Source: Acinetobacter calcoaceticus ANC 3811
GTDB lineage: Bacteria; Pseudomonadota; Gammaproteobacteria; Pseudomonadales; Moraxellaceae
Length of the DNA: 64,000 bases
Direction: 5' to 3'
Assembly: GCF_000399665.1 (NCBI RefSeq)
Contig: NZ_KB976986.1
Coordinates: forward strand, 496,001-560,000
Shown here: piece after piece, positions 45,087 to 55,993 of the stretch
How the letters are laid out: every line of letters starts with the position of its first letter
How positions within the stretch are numbered: the first letter of the stretch is position 1
Translations under genes and position numbers: made by a program
Notes under the pieces: generated by a model
The model's database searches: none
Told to the model about the DNA's origin: nothing
Seen by the model: the letters and a program-made list of their open reading frames with translations, nothing else

Positions 45087-45241
45087 AATTAGACCTGATG
45101 ATAAAGAAAAGTGTACGCAAATAGCCTGTAAGGCCGAGAACTATCTTAAAACAAAATTAAATAAACTACCTAATTAAAAAACCAATAAAACTGAAGAACT
45201 GATCAGGAATTAATATATCTTATTTTAAAAATAGGGCACAT

Positions 45242-45275
45242 AAAAAAAGAGCATGCAAAAGCATGCTCTTTTTTT
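45242..45275 (-). terminator. rpsF-rpsR-rplI operon terminator
   Basis: AAAGAGCATGC and GCATGCTCTTT pair exactly around AAAA, with A- and T-runs outside. It lies ten bases past the rplI stop. Confidence 0.9.
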
Positions 45276-45284
45276 GATGAGAAA

Positions 45285-45731
45285 TTACTCAGATACGATA
45301 GTAACGAGAACTTCTGCAGCAACATCATGATGCAATTGGATTGCGATGTTGAATTCACCAGTGTGACGAAGCGCGCCATTCGGTAAACGAACTTCTGCAC
45401 GGTCAACTGTAAGACCAGCATTCGTTAAAGCGTCAGCGATGTCACGAGTACCGATAGAACCGAAGAGTTTACCTTCGTCACCAGCTTTAGCAGTGATAAC
45501 GATGTTAACTTCATTCAATTGTTCAGCACGTGCTTGAGCAGCAGCTAAAATTTCAGCTTCTTGCTTTTCAAGTTCAGCGCGACGAGCTTCGAAAGCAGCA
45601 GTGTTAGCTTCAGTAGCTGCAACTGCTTTACCTTGAGGGATAAGGAAGTTACGGCCGTAACCAGCTTTAACTGATACTTTATCGCCTAATTTACCAAGGT
45701 TTTTAATGCGTTGTAATAAGATAACGTCCAC
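45285..45731 (-). CDS. rplI: 50S ribosomal protein L9
   Basis: 148 residues. The start [32 protein letters not shown] is diagnostic and the length is normal. L9 binds 23S rRNA near the L1 stalk with its two globular domains joined by a long helix, visible here as the Ala/Glu-rich stretch (about 45-75). It follows rpsR by eight bases, the conserved order of the operon. Confidence 0.98.
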   Translation of the reverse strand: MDVILLQRIKNLGKLGDKVSVKAGYGRNFLIPQGKAVAATEANTAAFEARRAELEKQEAEILAAAQARAEQLNEVNIVITAKAGDEGKLFGSIGTRDIADALTNAGLTVDRAEVRLPNGALRHTGEFNIAIQLHHDVAAEVLVTIVSE

Positions 45732-45739
45732 AGATCACC

Positions 45740-45967
45740 TCACTTATGGTTGTCAGTGTACGCAATCAAAGACAAGTAGCGAGCTTGCTTGATAGCAAGT
45801 GCTAATTGACGTTGATAACGAGCTTTAGTACCAGTGATACGGCTAGGAACAATCTTGCCGTTTTCAGTGATGTACTGTTTTAAAGTATCGATATCTTTGT
45901 AGTCGATGTACACAACATTCTCAGCTGTAAAGCGGCAGAACTTGCGACGACGGTAAAAACGTGCCAT
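45740..45967 (-). CDS. rpsR: 30S ribosomal protein S18
   Basis: 75 residues. [18 protein letters not shown] and [36 protein letters not shown] are the S18 signatures. It binds the S6/S15 region of the 30S platform. Second gene of rpsF-rpsR-rplI, with 11 bases from rpsF and eight to rplI. Confidence 0.98.
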   Translation of the reverse strand: MARFYRRRKFCRFTAENVVYIDYKDIDTLKQYITENGKIVPSRITGTKARYQRQLALAIKQARYLSLIAYTDNHK

Positions 45968-45978
45968 TGATGTTCTCC

Positions 45979-46362
45979 TTATTCAGCTTCTTGAGCAACT
46001 TGCTGTGCTTCTTCACGTTGAGCTTTACGCGCACGCTTTTCTTCAGCACTTTTAGCAAGCAATGACTCTTCAGTGATTGCGTGTTCACGACGGATGATAA
46101 GGTTACGAATGATCGCGTCATTATAACGGAACAATTCTTCTAACTCATCAAGAGTAGTTTGGCCACACTCAACATTCATAAGAATGTAGTGTGCTTTGTG
46201 AATTTTGTTAATTGGGTAAGCCAATTGACGACGGCCCCAATCTTCTAAACGGTGAATTTGACCTTCAGCTTCTTTGATCTGAGAGATATAGCGTTCAACC
46301 ATACCTACAACTTGATCGCTTTGATCTGGGTGTACTAAAAGTACGATTTCGTAATGACGCAT
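45979..46362 (-). CDS. rpsF: 30S ribosomal protein S6
   Basis: 127 residues. [18 protein letters not shown] and [28 protein letters not shown] are diagnostic. The tail after about residue 97 is Glu/Ala-rich and charged, the part that is glutamylated by RimK in E. coli. It pairs with S18 on the 30S platform. First gene of the operon; the promoter lies in the 184-base gap to cyoE, which also has a palindrome CATAACTTAAAAGTTATG at 46421-46438 and a weak AT stem at 46503-46525. Confidence 0.98.
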   Translation of the reverse strand: MRHYEIVLLVHPDQSDQVVGMVERYISQIKEAEGQIHRLEDWGRRQLAYPINKIHKAHYILMNVECGQTTLDELEELFRYNDAIIRNLIIRREHAITEESLLAKSAEEKRARKAQREEAQQVAQEAE

Positions 46363-46502
46363 TGTCAGCTCCTTACGGTTTAAACAGCCCCTAATAAATA
46401 AAAAATTAGAAGCAAGGAGTCATAACTTAAAAGTTATGTCGCAAAATTTGCGAAGGCTGAATTATAAGTAAAAGTTCGACTAAAAACAAATCTTTTGATG
46501 AG

Positions 46503-46525
46503 AAAAGTAAAAGTTCTTTACTTTT
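46503..46525 (-). terminator. AT-rich stem after cyoE
   Basis: AAAAGTAAA and TTTACTTTT pair exactly around AGTTC. It lacks G/C, so it is a weak terminator candidate for the cyo operon. Confidence 0.4.
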
Positions 46526-46546
46526 AAGAAGGAAATCCTCCCTTAT

Positions 46547-47425
46547 TTAAAAGAGAGGAAGATTTGGAGCAGGGGATTGATAGGTAAAACTAAAGCTCAA
46601 ACTTAACAGGGTGATTAATATGACCGAGTAGAGGAAAAAACGTTTAGCCCAAAGTTGGTCATTTTCAGCTTTAAAACCAATAATTGATAAATAGAACCAA
46701 TATGCTGTTAATGCATTAAAGGTGACTAGAAAGAATATATTGGTATAGCCAAAACAATATAAACCATTCAATACGGCTGCAAACAACAGAATATAAATGA
46801 CACACTCTACTTTCGTGCGATAAATAGAACGTGCAACTGGTAGAATCGGGATTCCCGCATTTTTGTAATCGTCAAAACGATAAATAGCAATTGCCCATGA
46901 ATGTGGCATTTGCCATAGCGCATAAGCCAAAAACAAAAGTAAGGCGGCTACATCAAAATGATGAGTTACTGCTGTATAACCAATAACAGGAGGACTCGCT
47001 CCGGAAATACTACCAATGACGGTTTGATGGATTGAGGTACGTTTGGTCCACAAACTATAAAAACCGACATAGACAATAAAACCAATTATTGCAAACAAGA
47101 AAGCGTAAGCATTTACACCGAACCACAAAATACTAAAACCGATAAGTCCAAGAACGAATGCATATATAAGTGCAACAGTAGGAGAAATGGTTTTTTTTAC
47201 CAATGCACGGTTTTGTGTGCGCTGCATTTTGGTATCGATGTCTTGGTCTATAACATTATTTACGACACAACCCGAAGCAACAACTAAAGTAGTTCCAAGT
47301 AAGGTGAGTAGTAATAATAAGATGTCTATAGAGCCTTGGGCGGCTAAGAAAAAGCCGCCCAAGGTGGTAATGAAATTACCGAAGAGAATTCCTGGTTTAG
47401 TCAGGAATAGATATTTTTTCAACAT
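46547..47425 (-). CDS. cyoE: Protoheme IX farnesyltransferase (heme O synthase)
   Basis: 292 residues with about eight helices. The two UbiA-type Asp-rich motifs are visible: NNVIDQDIDTKMQRTQNR (about 55-72) and YRFDDYKNAGIPILPV. It transfers a farnesyl group to heme B to make heme O for the bo oxidase. It follows cyoD by ten bases as the last gene of cyoABCDE. Confidence 0.96.
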   Translation of the reverse strand: MLKKYLFLTKPGILFGNFITTLGGFFLAAQGSIDILLLLLTLLGTTLVVASGCVVNNVIDQDIDTKMQRTQNRALVKKTISPTVALIYAFVLGLIGFSILWFGVNAYAFLFAIIGFIVYVGFYSLWTKRTSIHQTVIGSISGASPPVIGYTAVTHHFDVAALLLFLAYALWQMPHSWAIAIYRFDDYKNAGIPILPVARSIYRTKVECVIYILLFAAVLNGLYCFGYTNIFFLVTFNALTAYWFYLSIIGFKAENDQLWAKRFFLYSVILITLLSLSFSFTYQSPAPNLPLF

Positions 47426-47435
47426 GACAATCAGT

Positions 47436-47765
47436 TTAGATCATCATATTGTAGTGTAGGTAATTCATAATCCACACAGAACCAATCAAAAGTACAGCGA
47501 TACATAAGATTGTGTAGATGAATGCAATCATATTCCAGCGTTGTTCAGATGATGTATTCATGTGTAGGAAGTACACAAGCTGTACAAGAACCTGAGCAAT
47601 AGCAGCGATTGCAATTACTGTAACTAAGATGCCACGACTGAAACCACCAGCCATCACCATCCCGAACGGGATGATGGTGAGGATAACAGAAAGGATAAAT
47701 CCAACAGTGTATTGCTTAAAGTTACCGTGTGACGCACCTGCAGCATTATGGTCATGACTACTCAT
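47436..47765 (-). CDS. cyoD: Cytochrome o ubiquinol oxidase subunit IV
   Basis: 109 residues from the ATG at 47765 ([19 protein letters not shown]). The upstream frame to 47810 lies inside cyoC and is rejected. The start overlaps the cyoC stop by one base (TAATG). Three membrane helices are present, with YTVGFILSVILTIIPFG and LVYFLHMNTSSEQRWN. This small subunit assists assembly of the oxidase. Confidence 0.95.
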   Translation of the reverse strand: MSSHDHNAAGASHGNFKQYTVGFILSVILTIIPFGMVMAGGFSRGILVTVIAIAAIAQVLVQLVYFLHMNTSSEQRWNMIAFIYTILCIAVLLIGSVWIMNYLHYNMMI

Positions 47766-48385
47766 TAGAGAACTCCCAGTAAGTAAACGACGCTGAATAC
47801 ACAGATCCAAACGATGTCAAGGAAGTGCCAGAACAAGCTTAAGCAAGCTAGACGACGTGTATTCGGTAGTGTCAAACCTTTAGTTTTGATTTGATACATC
47901 AATACTAACATCCACACTAAACCAGAAGTTACGTGGATACCGTGTGTACCAACCAAAGTAAAGAACGATGATAAGAATGCACTGTGAGTTGGACCATGAC
48001 CTTCTTCTACAAGGTGATGGAACTCATAAAGTTCCATTCCAATGAACGTTGCACCAAAAAGGAATGTAATAAATAACCAAGTGATAACTTGATTTACATT
48101 CTTTTTATAAGATGCAAGTACAGCAAAACCGAACGTTACCGATGAAATCAATAAGGCAAATGTTTCAGTTAACACGTAGCCTAAAGAATCATGGAATAGG
48201 TCATATGCACTTGGAGTTCCTGGTGGAATATGACTGCTTAATACAGCGAACGCAATGAAGAGTGATCCGAAAAGAATCAAGTCACTCATCAAGTATGTCC
48301 AGAAACCAAAGACCGTTAAGTCAGTATCATCATGTTCATGATGACCGTCGTGGCCGTGGTTGTCGTGATGAAGTACTTCAGCCAT
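47765..48385 (-). CDS. cyoC: Cytochrome o ubiquinol oxidase subunit III
   Basis: 206 residues with five helices. A His- and Asp-rich N-terminus ([15 protein letters not shown]) precedes the conserved [37 protein letters not shown] and [17 protein letters not shown]. It lies four bases after cyoB. It stabilises the core of the heme-copper oxidase. Confidence 0.96.
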   Translation of the reverse strand: MAEVLHHDNHGHDGHHEHDDTDLTVFGFWTYLMSDLILFGSLFIAFAVLSSHIPPGTPSAYDLFHDSLGYVLTETFALLISSVTFGFAVLASYKKNVNQVITWLFITFLFGATFIGMELYEFHHLVEEGHGPTHSAFLSSFFTLVGTHGIHVTSGLVWMLVLMYQIKTKGLTLPNTRRLACLSLFWHFLDIVWICVFSVVYLLGVL

Positions 48386-48389
48386 TTCC

Positions 48390-50381
48390 TTAGTCCTTCT
48401 TCAAGTGTTTTTCAAGTAAAGCATAGCGTTCGTTTTCAATACGCTCAACTTCAGCAGCAGGAACATAGTAATCAACATTCTTAGTGAATGAGCTTACGAT
48501 CAAGCTAACAACAGCTGAAACGAATGAAACAACAACGAGCCACCAAATATGCCAGATGAGTGCAAAGCCAAGAATTGTAATGAACATTGCAATGACAAAA
48601 CCAGCAGCACGATCAGTCGGCATGTGGATGTCTTCATATTTAGTGTTACGTGCGTATGCTACACCATTTTCTTTGTCAGTCCAGAAACGGTCAATACCGC
48701 TTGCATCTGGTTCATGCGCAAAGTTATAGAACGGAGCAGGGGAAGAGGTTGCCCATTCAAGCGTACGTGCATCCCATGGATCGCCTGTAAGGTCCATGTT
48801 GTCTTTGCGTTGTAAGAAACCAACAATGATTTGCATTAAGAAACATGCAATACCAATCGCAACGAGAACGGCACCAAATAATGCAATTGCAAGGTAAGGA
48901 TCCCATTCAGGGTTGTCATATGTATTCAAACGACGAGTCATACCCATGAAACCAAGGATATAAAGTGGCATGAATGCAAAATAGAAACCGAAGAACCAGA
49001 ACCAGAACGCAGCTTTACCCCATGCTTCATTGAGCTTCCAACCAAACATTTTTGGCCAGTAGTAAATGATGCCGGCAAACATACCAAACACCACACCACC
49101 GATAATTACGTTATGGAAGTGAGCGATCAAGAATAATGAGTTGTGTACAAGGAAGTCCGCAGGTGGAACAGCCATAAGTACACCAGTTAAACCACCGATA
49201 CCAAATGTTATAAGGAAGCCAAGCGTCCATAACATTGGAGTAGTAAAGGTGATGCGACCTTTATACATGGTGAATAACCAAGAGAAGATTTTCACACCAG
49301 TAGGAATCGCAATAACCATGGTCATGATACCGAAGAACGCGTTAACGTTCGCACCAGCACCCATGGTAAAGAAGTGGTGAAGCCATACAACGAACGCAAG
49401 AACTGTAATCGCGATAGTTGCATACACCATAGACTTATAACCGAACAACGCTTTACGAGAGAAGGTTGCAACGATTTCTGAGTATAGACCAAATGCTGGT
49501 AATACTAAGATATATACTTCAGGGTGACCCCATGTCCAGATCAAGTTCACGTAAAGCATTGGGCTACCGCCAAGCTCATTTGTGAAGAAATGGAAACCGA
49601 AGTAACGGTCTAGAGTTAACATTGCAAGTGTACCTGTTAATACAGGGAACGATGCAATGATTAATACAGCCGTACAAAGTGCAGTCCACGTAAAAATAGG
49701 CATATCCATCAATTTCATGCCAGGCGCACGCATTTTGATGATGGTAACGAAGAAGTTAACACCAGATAAAAGCGTACCTAGACCAGAAACCTGAAGTGCC
49801 CAGATATAGTAGTCAACACCTACACCAGGAGAATATTGAATGCCAGACAGAGGAGGGTAAGCCATCCAACCAGTCGCAGCAAATTCACCTAATACAAGTG
49901 AAAGCATCATCAAACCAGCAGCACCAGCGAATAACCAGAAGCTTAAAGAGTTTAATAATGGGAATGCAACGTCACGAGCACCAATCTGTAAAGGTACAGA
50001 GATGTTCATCATACCTACAACGAGACCCATTGCTACGAAGAAGATCATAATTACACCGTGTGCGGTGAAGATCTGGTCGTAATGGTCTGGATGTAGATAA
50101 CCTTCGCCGCCGCCTTTAGCGAGGAAAAGTTGTAGACGCATCATAATTGCATCGGCAAAACCACGCAAAAGCATGACCACAGATACAAGAATGTACATGA
50201 TACCAATTTTTTTATGGTCTACCGTAATAAACCACTCATTCCACAAATATCCCCATTTTTTGAAATAGGTGATACCGCCAAGCACAACAATTCCACCAAG
50301 TGCCATAAGGACCATGGTGACAAGCACGATTGGCTCTGTCGGGATAGAGTCCCAACCCAGTTTACCAAAAATCATATCCAT
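48390..50381 (-). CDS. cyoB: Cytochrome o ubiquinol oxidase subunit I
   Basis: 663 residues. The heme-copper core is complete: low-spin heme ligand in [11 protein letters not shown], the copper-site [16 protein letters not shown] with the His-Tyr pair, HHFFTMG and the heme ligands in [11 protein letters not shown]. It reduces oxygen to water and pumps protons with ubiquinol as donor. Three bases separate it from cyoA and four from cyoC. Confidence 0.98.
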   Translation of the reverse strand: MDMIFGKLGWDSIPTEPIVLVTMVLMALGGIVVLGGITYFKKWGYLWNEWFITVDHKKIGIMYILVSVVMLLRGFADAIMMRLQLFLAKGGGEGYLHPDHYDQIFTAHGVIMIFFVAMGLVVGMMNISVPLQIGARDVAFPLLNSLSFWLFAGAAGLMMLSLVLGEFAATGWMAYPPLSGIQYSPGVGVDYYIWALQVSGLGTLLSGVNFFVTIIKMRAPGMKLMDMPIFTWTALCTAVLIIASFPVLTGTLAMLTLDRYFGFHFFTNELGGSPMLYVNLIWTWGHPEVYILVLPAFGLYSEIVATFSRKALFGYKSMVYATIAITVLAFVVWLHHFFTMGAGANVNAFFGIMTMVIAIPTGVKIFSWLFTMYKGRITFTTPMLWTLGFLITFGIGGLTGVLMAVPPADFLVHNSLFLIAHFHNVIIGGVVFGMFAGIIYYWPKMFGWKLNEAWGKAAFWFWFFGFYFAFMPLYILGFMGMTRRLNTYDNPEWDPYLAIALFGAVLVAIGIACFLMQIIVGFLQRKDNMDLTGDPWDARTLEWATSSPAPFYNFAHEPDASGIDRFWTDKENGVAYARNTKYEDIHMPTDRAAGFVIAMFITILGFALIWHIWWLVVVSFVSAVVSLIVSSFTKNVDYYVPAAEVERIENERYALLEKHLKKD

Positions 50382-50384
50382 GTC

Positions 50385-51419
50385 TTATTCCCCTTGAGCA
50401 GCGTGTTCAGCTGTTGCATGCGCAGCAGAGTGGTCAACACCATGATAGTTACTCATATAATGGTTGATAATTGTTTCAAACAATTTTGGTTCAACTGAAG
50501 AGTAATAAGTCACAGGGTGTGGCTTAGTCGGGAACGGTTTCATAGCTTCAGCTTTAGCAAACGCTTCTTGATCACCATCAGCTTTAGCACGATTTGCTAA
50601 ATGCTCGATCTGGTGCTTAGAACGGTTACCATCACGTAAGGTTGCTAATTCAGCTTGGTCAAGCGTAGTTTTTTGAACTGCTTCTGGATTAATAGTAGAA
50701 CCATTACCTGCTTTTACAGCTGCTACCCATTCGTTGAACTGTTGCTCTGTAACACTATGCGCCTTGAAACGCATTTGAGAGAAACCGTAACCTGAGTAGT
50801 TAGAAGAGAAACCACGATATACGCCAGTTTCATTTGCTAACAAATGAAGGTGAGTCTGCATACCTGCCATTGCATAAATCTGGCCGCCTAACTGTGGAAT
50901 GAAGAATGAGTTCATTGTGAAGTTAGAAGTGATTTTAAAGCTTAACGGAGTTTTTTCAGGGAAACGTACTTCGTTAACAGTAGCAATGTTTTGTTCAGGA
51001 TAAATGAAGATCCACTTGAACTGTTCAGCAACAACTTGAATAGTTAAAGGAGCTTTATCTGATTCTAAAGGACGGTATGGGTCATACTTGTGGGAACCCC
51101 ACCAAGTTAACCAAGCTAAAATACCAATAATAATGACAGGGATACCCCATACTACAACTTCAATTGTAGTTGAGTGTGCCCATGTAGGTTTATAGTCTGC
51201 ATCTTTATTTGACGCGCGATATTTCCAACCAAACCATAATGCCATGATGATTGAAGGAATCACCACAAGTAACATTAAATAGATCGCAGTCATCATGAGG
51301 TCGCTTTGACCTTGACCAACTGGACCTTTAGAGTTTAGAAGTACCATATCACCACCACACCCAGTCAAAAGTGCGGCAAGCGTTGATAAAGACAATACAG
51401 CTAAAATCGTTTGTCTCAT
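50385..51419 (-). CDS. cyoA: Cytochrome o ubiquinol oxidase subunit II
   Basis: 344 residues. The lipoprotein signal ends LLTGC with Cys21. Two membrane helices (about 42-62 and 85-106) precede the cupredoxin-fold periplasmic domain, which lacks CuA ligands, as expected for a quinol oxidase (TSNFTMNSFFIPQLGGQIYAMAGM). The C-terminal tail is long and His-rich (NHYMSNYHGVDHSAAHATAEH). First gene of the operon; a TATAAT lies at 51521-51526 on the minus strand about 100 bases upstream. Confidence 0.97.
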   Translation of the reverse strand: MRQTILAVLSLSTLAALLTGCGGDMVLLNSKGPVGQGQSDLMMTAIYLMLLVVIPSIIMALWFGWKYRASNKDADYKPTWAHSTTIEVVVWGIPVIIIGILAWLTWWGSHKYDPYRPLESDKAPLTIQVVAEQFKWIFIYPEQNIATVNEVRFPEKTPLSFKITSNFTMNSFFIPQLGGQIYAMAGMQTHLHLLANETGVYRGFSSNYSGYGFSQMRFKAHSVTEQQFNEWVAAVKAGNGSTINPEAVQKTTLDQAELATLRDGNRSKHQIEHLANRAKADGDQEAFAKAEAMKPFPTKPHPVTYYSSVEPKLFETIINHYMSNYHGVDHSAAHATAEHAAQGE

Positions 51420-51675
51420 TTTACAACCTCGGTGAAGAGTCCCATTCCCTAATTAAATATGGGATAGCGATTAAAGTGTCGCATGATTGAGAACGCTAAT
51501 CCTTAAATTTAGACTTCTCAATTATATGACACCGCTACGTTGTAGGGCATTATGCCTCATATCAACAAACTAAGCTATACATAAAGTCGCCTGAAATAAT
51601 TGTTTTAAAACCCGATTTTTTTTGTAGGGTATCGAATCTGTATGGAGCTTTTATTTAAATATCAACTCTCTATAG
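51420..51675 (-). promoter_or_regulatory. cyoABCDE promoter region
   Basis: This is most of the 313-base gene-free gap before cyoA. A minus-strand TATAAT at 51521-51526 is the best -10 candidate, although no good -35 pairs with it. No operator was recognised. Confidence 0.4.
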
Positions 51676-51707
51676 AAAAAAGGAGGCGAGGCGCCTCCTT
51701 TTTTTTT
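51676..51707 (-). terminator. Terminator of the RDD/GYF gene
   Basis: AAAGGAGGCG and GCGCCTCCTTT form a very strong stem flanked by A's and T's, between the RDD gene stop and the cyoA promoter. It insulates the two units. Confidence 0.9.
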
Positions 51708-51732
51708 AGACCTTAAATGAATGAGTAATTCA

Positions 51733-52491
51733 CTATCGTTTGATCACTTTTGTTCTTGCAATTTTGTCGTGTAGCGCTTGTCGCTTTTGTCCTAATGCAA
51801 AAGCATAGTCAATAATTGTACTAATAGGCATAAACAACAAATTGAGTATGATGAAAACAATGCTTCTTAATAAGAAGACGCGAGTTAAATTAACTTTACC
51901 ATTGCTCTCGGCATCTACAATTTTAATTCCAACAATTTTCTTACCTATACTTTGCCCATATTTTGTTAAAAGAAAGGCTTGAATGGTAAGCATGATTACT
52001 ACGTAAGCAAGCATAGAATGCCAAGCTTCGATAGGTATTAAAGTGAAAAGTTGATGTTGTAGCTCTGCTGCTTTAGTTGAAGCAACTTCAGCTGATTGCA
52101 TTTGTTTTTGCAATTCAAATAATTGCTGATATTGCGATTCATTAAAGAAAAAAGAAGGGATTGCAGCTATTGGTAACCAAAGCAATAAATCAATAATTTT
52201 TGCCAAAGCTCGAGATGGAATAGAGGCCTGTTCGTGAGTTTTAGGTTCTACACGAATTTGACGAATAGTTTCATTAACTGAGCTGTTTGTGTTTATGACA
52301 GGTGCAGAATAACCAATCGGTTGATATACAAGTTTACCTTGGGTTAATTCTCCTAAAGCTTTCCATTCTGTCATGCCTTCATGCCAAGCTAAATCAGTTA
52401 ACAAAATTTGTTGGCTAGCCAACATTTGATTTACTTGCTCTAAGGTGTAAGGCCCAGCTTGTTGATTATTACGTGCCAAGTAAATTTGCAT
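51733..52491 (-). CDS. GYF_2 and RDD domain membrane protein
   Basis: 252 residues. The N-terminal GYF_2 domain (about 1-55) reads YLARNNQQAGPYTLEQVNQM and DLAWHEGMTEWKALGEL. The RDD membrane domain (about 90-250) starts ALAKIIDLLLWLP with the Arg/Asp signature, and continues YGQSIGKKIVGIKIVD. Its function is unknown; GYF domains bind proline-rich peptides, so it may tether a partner to the inner membrane. It is separated from ppsA by a terminator. Confidence 0.88.
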   Translation of the reverse strand: MQIYLARNNQQAGPYTLEQVNQMLASQQILLTDLAWHEGMTEWKALGELTQGKLVYQPIGYSAPVINTNSSVNETIRQIRVEPKTHEQASIPSRALAKIIDLLLWLPIAAIPSFFFNESQYQQLFELQKQMQSAEVASTKAAELQHQLFTLIPIEAWHSMLAYVVIMLTIQAFLLTKYGQSIGKKIVGIKIVDAESNGKVNLTRVFLLRSIVFIILNLLFMPISTIIDYAFALGQKRQALHDKIARTKVIKR

Positions 52492-52516
52492 AAATAAAAA
52501 TTCTCTGTTCTAAAGA

Positions 52517-52547
52517 TGAAAAAAGACCCACGGATGGGCCTTTTTTT
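52517..52547 (-). terminator. Terminator between the RDD gene and ppsA
   Basis: On the minus strand AAGGCCCA pairs with TGGGTCTT (one G-U), with seven A's before and six T's after. It overlaps the leader of the RDD gene but lies past the ppsA stop in no shared direction: ppsA ends to its right at 52556, so it ends the ppsA transcript. Confidence 0.75.
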
Positions 52548-52555
52548 ATAACATA

Positions 52556-54943
52556 TTAGATTTGCTTGATTTTTTCTTCAGCAAGGAAGAACCATGTATC
52601 TAAAACTGAGTCTGGGTTAAGAGAGACAGACTCAATACCTTGTTCCATTAACCATTTTGCAAGATCTGGATGGTCTGAAGGACCTTGACCACAAATACCT
52701 ACATATTTACCAGCTTTGCGGCAGGCATGGATTGCCATTGAAAGAAGGGCTTTCACTGCTGCATCACGTTCATCAAAAAGGTGTGAAACAATGCCAGAGT
52801 CACGGTCAAGACCGAGCGTTAACTGAGTTAAGTCATTCGAACCAATAGAGAAGCCATCAAAATGCTCTAGGAACTGTTCAGCTAACAAAGCGTTAGTTGG
52901 TAATTCACACATCATGATTACTTTCAAGCCGTTCTCACCACGTCTTAAACCATTTTGTGCGAGTAACTCAATAACGCGTTTTGCTTCAGATACGGTACGT
53001 ACAAAAGGAATCATGATTTGAATATTGGTTAAACCCATTTCATCACGAGCTTTCTTAAGTGCACGGCATTCTAATTCGAAGCAGTCACGGAAGTTATCAG
53101 ATACATAACGGCTTGCACCACGGAAACCGAGCATTGGATTTTCTTCTTCAGGCTCGTATAACTTACCGCCAATCAAGTTTGCATATTCATTTGATTTGAA
53201 GTCAGACATACGAACAATAACTGGCTTGTCACCGAATGCAGCAGCAAGAGTCGCAATACCTTCAACCAATTTTTCAACATAGAAATCTACAGGTGACGCA
53301 TAACCAGCAGTACGAGTTAGAACCGCAGCACGAGTTTCACGAGGTAGGCTATCAATGTTGAGTAGGGCTTTAGGGTGCACGCCGATCATACGGTTAATAA
53401 TGAACTCAAGACGAGCAAGACCAATACCTTCGTTTGGAATTTGGGCAAAGTCAAATGCGCGATCAGGGTTACCTACGTTCATCATAATTTTGAACGAAAG
53501 CTTAGGCATAGATTCAATTGAGTTACGTTGAACTTCGAAATCTAAAGCACCTTCGTAAATGAAGCCAGTATCACCTTCAGCACAAGAAACTGTTACTTCT
53601 TGACCATCAGTCAATACTTCTGTTGCGTTACCACAGCCTACAATAGCGGGTACACCAAGTTCACGTGCAATAATTGCCGCGTGACATGTACGACCACCAC
53701 GGTTAGTAATAATTGCCGCAGCACGTTTCATTACCGGTTCCCAATCAGGGTCGGTCATATCTGATACAAGAACGTCGCCTTCTTGAACCTTGTCCATCTC
53801 TTTAATTGAGCTAATGATACGGACTTTACCAGAACCAATACGTTGACCAATTGAACGACCTTCACAAAGAACAGTACCTCTTTGTTTAAGAAGATAGCGT
53901 TCCATTGTGCCTACATTTTGGCGGCTTTTTACCGTTTCAGGACGAGCTTGAACAATGTAAATTTGACCATCATCGCCATCTTTCGCCCATTCGATATCCA
54001 TTGGCGCACCGTAGTGCTGCTCAATAATAAGCGCTTGTTTAGCTAGCTCTTGTAACTCATGATCATTTAAAGCAAATTGTTGGCGCTCTTGTTTCTCAAC
54101 ATCAACAACGACAACCGATTTACCAGCAGAACCTTCTTCACCATAAATCATTTTCTGGTGTTTTGAACCAAGGTTACGGCGTAATACTGAGTGTCTTCCA
54201 GCATTTAATAATGGTTTAGATAAGTAAAATTCATCTGGGTTAACGGCACCCTGTACAACCATTTCACCTAAACCATAAGATGCTGTGATAAATACAACTT
54301 CACGGAAACCAGACTCAGTATCAAGTGTAAACATTACACCAGCAGCACCAGTTTCAGAGCGAACCATACGCTGAATGCCAGCAGAAAGTGCAACGACATC
54401 ATGGTCAAAACCTTGATGTACACGGTAAGAAATTGCACGGTCATTATATAAAGAAGCAAATACTTCTTTAATTGCAATAAGAACGTTATCAATACCGCGA
54501 ATATTCAAGAAAGTTTCTTGCTGACCTGCGAATGAAGCATCTGGTAAATCTTCAGCAGTTGCAGATGAACGAACGGCAACCGCGATTTCTGGGTTGCCGT
54601 TAGAAAGTGTTGTAAAAGCGGCGCGAATTTCTTGTTCTAGGGCTGCAGTGAGTGGAGTCTCTACAATCCATTGACGAATTTTAGCACCTGTTTCTGCAAG
54701 GGCATTTACGTCATCAACATTGAGTTGAGCAAGTTCTGCTTGAATTCGAGCGTTAAGACCGCTTTGATCTAAGAACTCACGATAGGCATCGGCAGTAGTT
54801 GCAAAACCGCCAGGTACCGATACACCAGCATTTGATAAATGGCTGATCATTTCACCCAGAGATGAGTTTTTCCCACCTACGAGTTCGACATCGTGTTTCC
54901 CTAATTTTTCTAGACCGATTACGCGCGCTTCCAAAGTTTTCAC
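52556..54943 (-). CDS. ppsA: Phosphoenolpyruvate synthase
   Basis: 795 residues (E. coli 792). The ATP-binding N-terminal domain has [12 protein letters not shown] and [21 protein letters not shown]. The phosphohistidine is His421 in [15 protein letters not shown]. The C-terminal PEP-binding part has GFRGASRYV and the final [11 protein letters not shown]. It converts pyruvate and ATP to PEP, AMP and phosphate for gluconeogenesis. It is divergent from its regulator at 55091. Confidence 0.97.
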   Translation of the reverse strand: MKTLEARVIGLEKLGKHDVELVGGKNSSLGEMISHLSNAGVSVPGGFATTADAYREFLDQSGLNARIQAELAQLNVDDVNALAETGAKIRQWIVETPLTAALEQEIRAAFTTLSNGNPEIAVAVRSSATAEDLPDASFAGQQETFLNIRGIDNVLIAIKEVFASLYNDRAISYRVHQGFDHDVVALSAGIQRMVRSETGAAGVMFTLDTESGFREVVFITASYGLGEMVVQGAVNPDEFYLSKPLLNAGRHSVLRRNLGSKHQKMIYGEEGSAGKSVVVVDVEKQERQQFALNDHELQELAKQALIIEQHYGAPMDIEWAKDGDDGQIYIVQARPETVKSRQNVGTMERYLLKQRGTVLCEGRSIGQRIGSGKVRIISSIKEMDKVQEGDVLVSDMTDPDWEPVMKRAAAIITNRGGRTCHAAIIARELGVPAIVGCGNATEVLTDGQEVTVSCAEGDTGFIYEGALDFEVQRNSIESMPKLSFKIMMNVGNPDRAFDFAQIPNEGIGLARLEFIINRMIGVHPKALLNIDSLPRETRAAVLTRTAGYASPVDFYVEKLVEGIATLAAAFGDKPVIVRMSDFKSNEYANLIGGKLYEPEEENPMLGFRGASRYVSDNFRDCFELECRALKKARDEMGLTNIQIMIPFVRTVSEAKRVIELLAQNGLRRGENGLKVIMMCELPTNALLAEQFLEHFDGFSIGSNDLTQLTLGLDRDSGIVSHLFDERDAAVKALLSMAIHACRKAGKYVGICGQGPSDHPDLAKWLMEQGIESVSLNPDSVLDTWFFLAEEKIKQI

Positions 54944-54996
54944 TCCACTTTTGCAGTATTAATGTCTATCTTGGCATGAAATTATAAAAATAAAGT

Positions 54997-55020
54997 GCTT
55001 AGTTGAGAATTATACTAAGC
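54997..55020. promoter_or_regulatory. Inverted repeat in the ppsA/ppsR gap
   Basis: GCTTAGT (54997-55003) and ACTAAGC (55014-55020) are exact reverse complements with ten bases between, inside the 147-base divergent region. A candidate operator; the regulator is unknown. Confidence 0.4.
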
Positions 55021-55090
55021 GACAGTCATGTAAGATCAGTTTACTATAAAGATTATATAGCACTAAGACAAATGTTTAAGGAGAATTTTA

Positions 55091-55927
55091 ATGTCAGAAA
55101 GTAAACAGTTTAGACGGAGCGTTTTTTTTATTTCTGATGGAACTGCAATTACTGCCGAGACTCTTGGACATTCGTTATTAGCACAATTTCCCAATGTTGA
55201 TTTTGATATCCATATCATGCCGTATATTACAACTGAAGAGGCGGCAATGGATGTTGTTATTGAAATTAATAGATGTCAAACCAAGGATGGTTGTCTACCT
55301 TTAGTCTTTGATACTTTAGTTGATCCAAACGCCCGAGAAATTATTAATACTGCTAAAGCAGTTAATCTAGACGTGTTTGAAGGCTTAATCAGTAAACTCG
55401 AACAAGAATTAGGTACGCCGCCTACAACATTAGTTGGACAGACACATGCTGTAACCGATTCGGAATCTTATAAAGCTCGTATTGATGCTGTTCATTTTGC
55501 GCTTGATAATGATGATGGGGCACGTACTCGTCATTATGATAAAGCGGATTTAATTCTAATTGGTGTTTCTCGCTCGGGTAAAACACCAACCTCTATTTAC
55601 TTATCTCTTCAATTTGGTATCCGTGTTGCAAACTATCCATTAACAGAAGAAGATTTGGATGATAACCGTTTGCCCGCAGTACTAAGACCACATCGTAATA
55701 AATTATTTGGTTTAATGATTGATGCTGAGCGATTAGTTGCGATTCGTAGTGAACGTAAGGCGAATAGTCGTTATGCAAGTTTCAGCCAATGCCAAATGGA
55801 ACTTAGAGCAATTGAAGGAATCTATATTTCAGAAGGGATTAAATATTTAAACGTGACTGAAATGTCGATTGAAGAAATTTCAACACGTGTTTTACAAATG
55901 ACAGGATTAAAACGTCGTATTGGTTAA
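55091..55927 (+). CDS. ppsR: PEP synthase regulatory protein (kinase/pyrophosphorylase)
   Basis: 278 residues. The start RRSVFFISDGTAITAETLGHSLL is the DUF299 signature, and the P-loop is GVSRSGKT at 158-165. It inactivates PEP synthase by ADP-dependent phosphorylation of a threonine next to the catalytic histidine, and reactivates it by phosphate-dependent pyrophosphorylation. Placement divergent to ppsA fits that role. AAGGAGA precedes the ATG, and a strong 14-base stem follows the stop. Confidence 0.95.
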   Translation: MSESKQFRRSVFFISDGTAITAETLGHSLLAQFPNVDFDIHIMPYITTEEAAMDVVIEINRCQTKDGCLPLVFDTLVDPNAREIINTAKAVNLDVFEGLISKLEQELGTPPTTLVGQTHAVTDSESYKARIDAVHFALDNDDGARTRHYDKADLILIGVSRSGKTPTSIYLSLQFGIRVANYPLTEEDLDDNRLPAVLRPHRNKLFGLMIDAERLVAIRSERKANSRYASFSQCQMELRAIEGIYISEGIKYLNVTEMSIEEISTRVLQMTGLKRRIG

Positions 55928-55947
55928 TTTAATCAATTGTTTATTTT

Positions 55948-55993
55948 AACCATTCAATTTATATATATTTATTTTTGATTAAATTGAATGGTT
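55948..55993 (+). terminator. ppsR terminator
   Basis: AACCATTCAATTTA (55948-55961) pairs exactly with TAAATTGAATGGTT (55980-55993), and T's follow. The 18-base loop is long for a classical terminator. Confidence 0.6.
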
